A stretch of DNA of 64,000 nt from Paraphaeosphaeria minitans (taxonomy: Eukaryota; Ascomycota; Dothideomycetes; Pleosporales; Didymosphaeriaceae). The notes under the pieces are model-generated. The model was not told the DNA's origin, ran no database searches, and saw nothing but the letters and a program-made list of their open reading frames with translations. The DNA lies in NCBI GenBank assembly GCA_015832175.1, contig WJXW01000005.1, positions 2,542,001 through 2,606,000 of the forward strand. The letters run 5' to 3'. The translations under genes and the position numbers were made by a program. Position 1 is the stretch's first letter. Each line of letters starts with the position of its first letter. Shown one piece after another: positions 61,392 to 64,000 of this stretch.

Positions 61392-61788
61392 TGTAAGGAA
61401 TAGTTAACCTTTAAAGGTTCCTAGAGTTACTTTTCTATATACTGGAAGTTTCTATAATAACCTTATTAATAACCCTATAAACACTATTCTAGATAACGCT
61501 ATAGGTGACGTTATAAATAACGTTATAGGTAGTAGAGAATTACTAAGTAGAATGTTCTAGGAACTCTACTTTATGTATATAAGGAGAGTTCTCTTCTACT
61601 CATACTCTCTATCTTAGATAGCAATTCTAAGCCTATACTTAAGGTTTTATTACTCTATTTACCTACGTTCGATCTATCCTCTATTACCCTAGTCTCTACT
61701 ATTCTAGGTAACTAGTACTAGGGGAGAGAAGATACTACAAAGTCTAGAAGGTTACCCTTTATTCTCTAATCTTTACCTCCTCTTTACA
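61392..61788 (+). mobile_element. Solo LTR of family Y (397 bp)
   Basis: Begins TGTAAGGAATAG and ends CTCTTTACA, with a perfect AAGAG duplication at 61387-61391 and 61789-61793. It contains a TATATAAGG box near 61580 and the intact ATACT target used by the solo LTR at 17208 in the other copy. No internal region of this family is recognised in the window. Confidence 0.88.
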
Positions 61789-62436
61789 AAGAGCTATTAC
61801 AATTTATAATAATTAATACTACTTAGTACTAATTATTACTAAAAAAGTATAAGTTGTGTTAAATAATTACTAAAAGTTATAATATATAACTATTTAGTAT
61901 AATTAGTGCCTAATTACACGAGAACGTGGTAGCTAAGAGATTAAATAAAATTACTTACTATAAGAAAATATAGCTAGAAAGTAGGTCTAAAGTACCTAAG
62001 TAGTAAGATAACTACCCTACTACTAAAACACTAGTTACTAGCGTAGTTACGTGCCACACTAGCACGAATAGTAATATTCTATCCTACTTGGGTAGAAATA
62101 ATTATAATCTAATATAAGGAGCACCTAAGTGTTAAATAAATCTATTACCTAAACCTAGGCACTGTTTAGAGTAAAGTAGAATATTTAGGAATAAATTAAG
62201 ATACAACCTCCTAAATCGCCTAGAACCTAAATATCTTATAAATAGTAGGACCTTTTAGGCCTACTAACTTTAGGCTTACTACTAAGTTTAAAAAGTAAGA
62301 ATAGTTAATAACCTACGCTACGTACTAAACACTAATAGAGCTAGTTTATACTAATAGTAGCCTAATAATAGTAGAAGGCGTAAGAACTTACTAAATATTT
62401 TACTCTTAGGGTAAGAGGTTCCTTAAAGGGGGATAA
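61789..62436. other. Unidentified RIP-damaged sequence
   Basis: No domain is recognised. Its right end, AAAGGGGGATAA (62425-62436), resembles the purine tract of the chromoviruses, so this may be the 3' end of another Gypsy-like element. Confidence 0.4.
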
Positions 62437-62634
62437 TATTAGAACCCTAGATACCTAGCTAGGCCCTAGTATAGGAAGGACCAGCCTAATATAGGTGAAG
62501 ATTACCTAACCTATAGATATATAATCCTATCGCTAATAGAGTAATCTAGTAGTAGTTTGTCTATCCTACTACTAATATTATCCTTATTCCACGGCTAAAT
62601 TTAAAGCTACATTACTTACACCTAACTCCTAATA
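62437..62634 (+). repeat. Possible short LTR after a purine tract
   Basis: Begins TATTAGAACCC directly after the purine tract and could end at CTCCTAATA, 198 bp, before Copia-3 sequence starts. Only one copy is in the window, so the right end is a guess. Confidence 0.35.
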
Positions 62635-62971
62635 GATTTAGAGGAATAATTCTTAGTAGATTTTTAAGCTTTAGACTACTTTTAGATAATTTTTTAAAGC
62701 TCTAGGAGAGGATTTAGATAATAAAAGGTTACTTTTTTAAGTAGGTAATCTGCTATTAGCGATTACCTTGGGGGTGTGTTAAAGTAAATACTTCTTCCTA
62801 TAATACTAGACGTTAGGCCTATTAATTTAATCACAGGATCTCTGCCAAGGAGCTTGTTTCTTTTGTATATAGTCTGCTTATCTGGCATCTTTTCTTACAC
62901 TAGCCTTTTATAAACTCCTACATCTTTGCTCCTGAATACCAGTAATAGTTCGAGCTCCCTTTTCTACAACA
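62635..62971 (+). mobile_element. Copia-3: 3' tip of a third Copia-1-family element
   Basis: 62635-62776 matches the last internal bases of Copia-1 (from about 15025), including the hairpin (62741-62766) and purine tract TTGGGGGTG. The 195 bp LTR is at 62777-62971 (TGTTAAAG ... CTACAACA). The rest of the element is missing. It is diverged from Copia-1 and Copia-2 beyond RIP alone. Confidence 0.85.
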
Positions 62972-63219
62972 ATACTTTAATAGATTACATAGGGGTTGCA
63001 TCGCTGTCGTGCGCGGGCCAACCTACACTACTTTCGCCCGATACCACAGTATACGCGTACGATATATCTAGGCGTTTTTGGCATCCACTTTTTATTCCGG
63101 TTTCTTGGCGAAATCTACCAGCATTTTACGCGGGCCCGAAAAACTGCGCAGCAGCCGCTAGGGGCCGAGTAGAGAGGACGGCTACACAGGACGAGTACGT
63201 CACATCACAATACATATTC
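62972..63219. other. Single-copy sequence right of the repeat block
   Basis: GC-rich again, with CA and TG restored. An open frame spans it (62926-63222), starting inside the Copia-3 LTR; its product has no recognisable domain and I do not call it a gene. Confidence 0.4.
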
Positions 63220-64000
63220 TAGACTTCTTCTCACAACATCAGGCTCAAAAAGGCGTACCGCAAGAAGGCGCTCGAGCTCCATCCAGACCGCAACCAAAGC
63301 GACACGGAACGCACTACTGCCCTCTTCGCCGAGATCCAAACCGCGTACGAAGTCCTTTCCAACGACTAGGAGCGTGCATGGTACGATGCGCACGAGGGAG
63401 ACATACGGCGGGGTGGTAGTGGGGAAGGAGCAGCGACTGAGGACCACTACCAGAGCAATATGCGCATGACGACATCGGACGAGCTGGCGCGCATGGTGGC
63501 CAGGTTAGGGAACGTCGACTTCTCAGACTCTCCTAACGGCTTCTTTGGCTTCGTGCACGAGATATTTGAGCAGCTTGCAAAGGAAGAGGAGTACGCTGCG
63601 GACTACAAGGACATCGACTTTCCAAGCTATCCCACCTTTGGACACAAGGACGACGCGTATGAGGATGTGGTGCGCGACTTCTACTCTGCGTAGAGTGGAT
63701 TAGCGACAGCAAAGAGCTTCGCATGGGTGGACGTATATCGGCTTTCCGAGGCACCCGACCGTCGCTACCGAACCAGAAACTTTGTAATGATGCTCGACGA
63801 GACTTCAACAATGCCGTTAGGACGCTAGTGGCCTTCGTACGCAAGCGCGACCCACGATACACGCTAAACACGCAGTCTACAGACGAGAAGGCAAAGGCAC
63901 AGCGGGACGCGTAGAAGGCACAAGCTGCGCGAGCAAGAGCTGCGCAGGTGGCAAAGCTGGAGCAAGAGGCCTAAGCGCTCCCTAGCTAGGCCACCGCGCG
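63220..64000 (+). pseudogene. Broken J-domain protein gene, Jjj1/DNAJC21-like
   Basis: Jjj1-type cochaperones stimulate Hsp70 in late 60S ribosome maturation in the cytosol. The relic starts inside the J domain ([17 protein letters not shown]; the HPD motif at 63280-63288 is intact), then TAYEVLSND and ERAWYD. Next come the Jjj1-type segments NGFFGFVHEIFEQLAKEEE, YPTFGHKDDAYEDVVRDFYSA, KSFAWVDVYRLSEAPDRR and, in another frame, DARRDFNNAVRTLVAFVRKRDPRYT. Breaks: TAG at 63367 (CAG expected), TAG at 63691 (TGG expected), a frame change with probable deletion near 63770-63780, TAG at 63912 and TAA at 63972. All four stops fit RIP-type transitions. The J-domain helix I and start codon are missing, and the gene runs off the window, where zinc fingers would be expected. 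Confidence 0.85.

Noticed and set aside
8042..62971. Centromere
   Set aside because: AT-rich, repeat-filled, RIP-damaged blocks can be fungal centromeres, but nothing in sequence alone separates this from any other AT-rich island; CENP-A mapping would be needed.

Overview
This window is fungal nuclear DNA, most likely from a filamentous ascomycete (Pezizomycotina). The evidence is short GT-AG introns of 49-62 bp, a secreted starch-degrading glucoamylase, a chitin-binding (CBM18) protein, and above all a ~55 kb block of LTR retrotransposons ruined by repeat-induced point mutation (RIP): CpA to TpA on both strands, stop codons everywhere, almost no open frame over 60 codons. The species cannot be named from the sequence.

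Layout. 1-5 kb is a gene-bearing edge. It holds an intact two-exon GH15/CBM20 glucoamylase, then a broken gene for a protein with two CBM18 chitin-binding modules; its stops are of RIP type although it lies outside the repeats. 5-8 kb holds decayed sequence with one minus-strand coding relic. From 8.04 to 62.97 kb there is only nested retroelement sequence. 62.97-64.0 kb returns to GC-rich sequence with a broken J-domain gene like the ribosome-biogenesis cochaperone Jjj1.

The repeat block can be unpicked from LTR ends and target-site duplications (TSDs). Copia-1 is complete at 8042-15361 (TSD TGAGA). A host sequence 'F' is cut into three pieces (18707-19854, 33865-34068, 47915-49271) by two chromoviral Gypsy elements: Gypsy-1 (19855-33859, minus strand, TSD GGTTA) and Gypsy-2 (34069-47909, plus strand, TSD TATAG). 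Each Gypsy is itself split by a Copia element: Copia-2 (22804-30095, minus, TSD AAAGG) in Gypsy-1, and a different Copia family, Copia-E (35646-42735, plus, TSD ATAAC), in Gypsy-2. Gypsy-3 (49272-56017, minus) abuts a 5'-truncated Gypsy-4 (56018-61100, plus) without a matching TSD. A solo chromoviral LTR (17208-17617, TSD ATACT) and a solo LTR of another family (61392-61788, TSD AAGAG) complete the set, with fragments of further families.

No gene inside the block looks functional. The most interesting signals are: an antisense reading frame at the 3' end of the chromoviruses, which in Gypsy-1 has the exact cysteine spacing of a Zn2Cys6 cluster followed by a coiled coil; a 515 bp tract identical between two otherwise divergent RIP-damaged copies, suggesting gene conversion after RIP; a strand-coherent mutation bias following the coding strand; a Copia integrase whose three catalytic acids have all become N, N, K by RIP-type changes; and two different U3 promoter modules on one LTR backbone.
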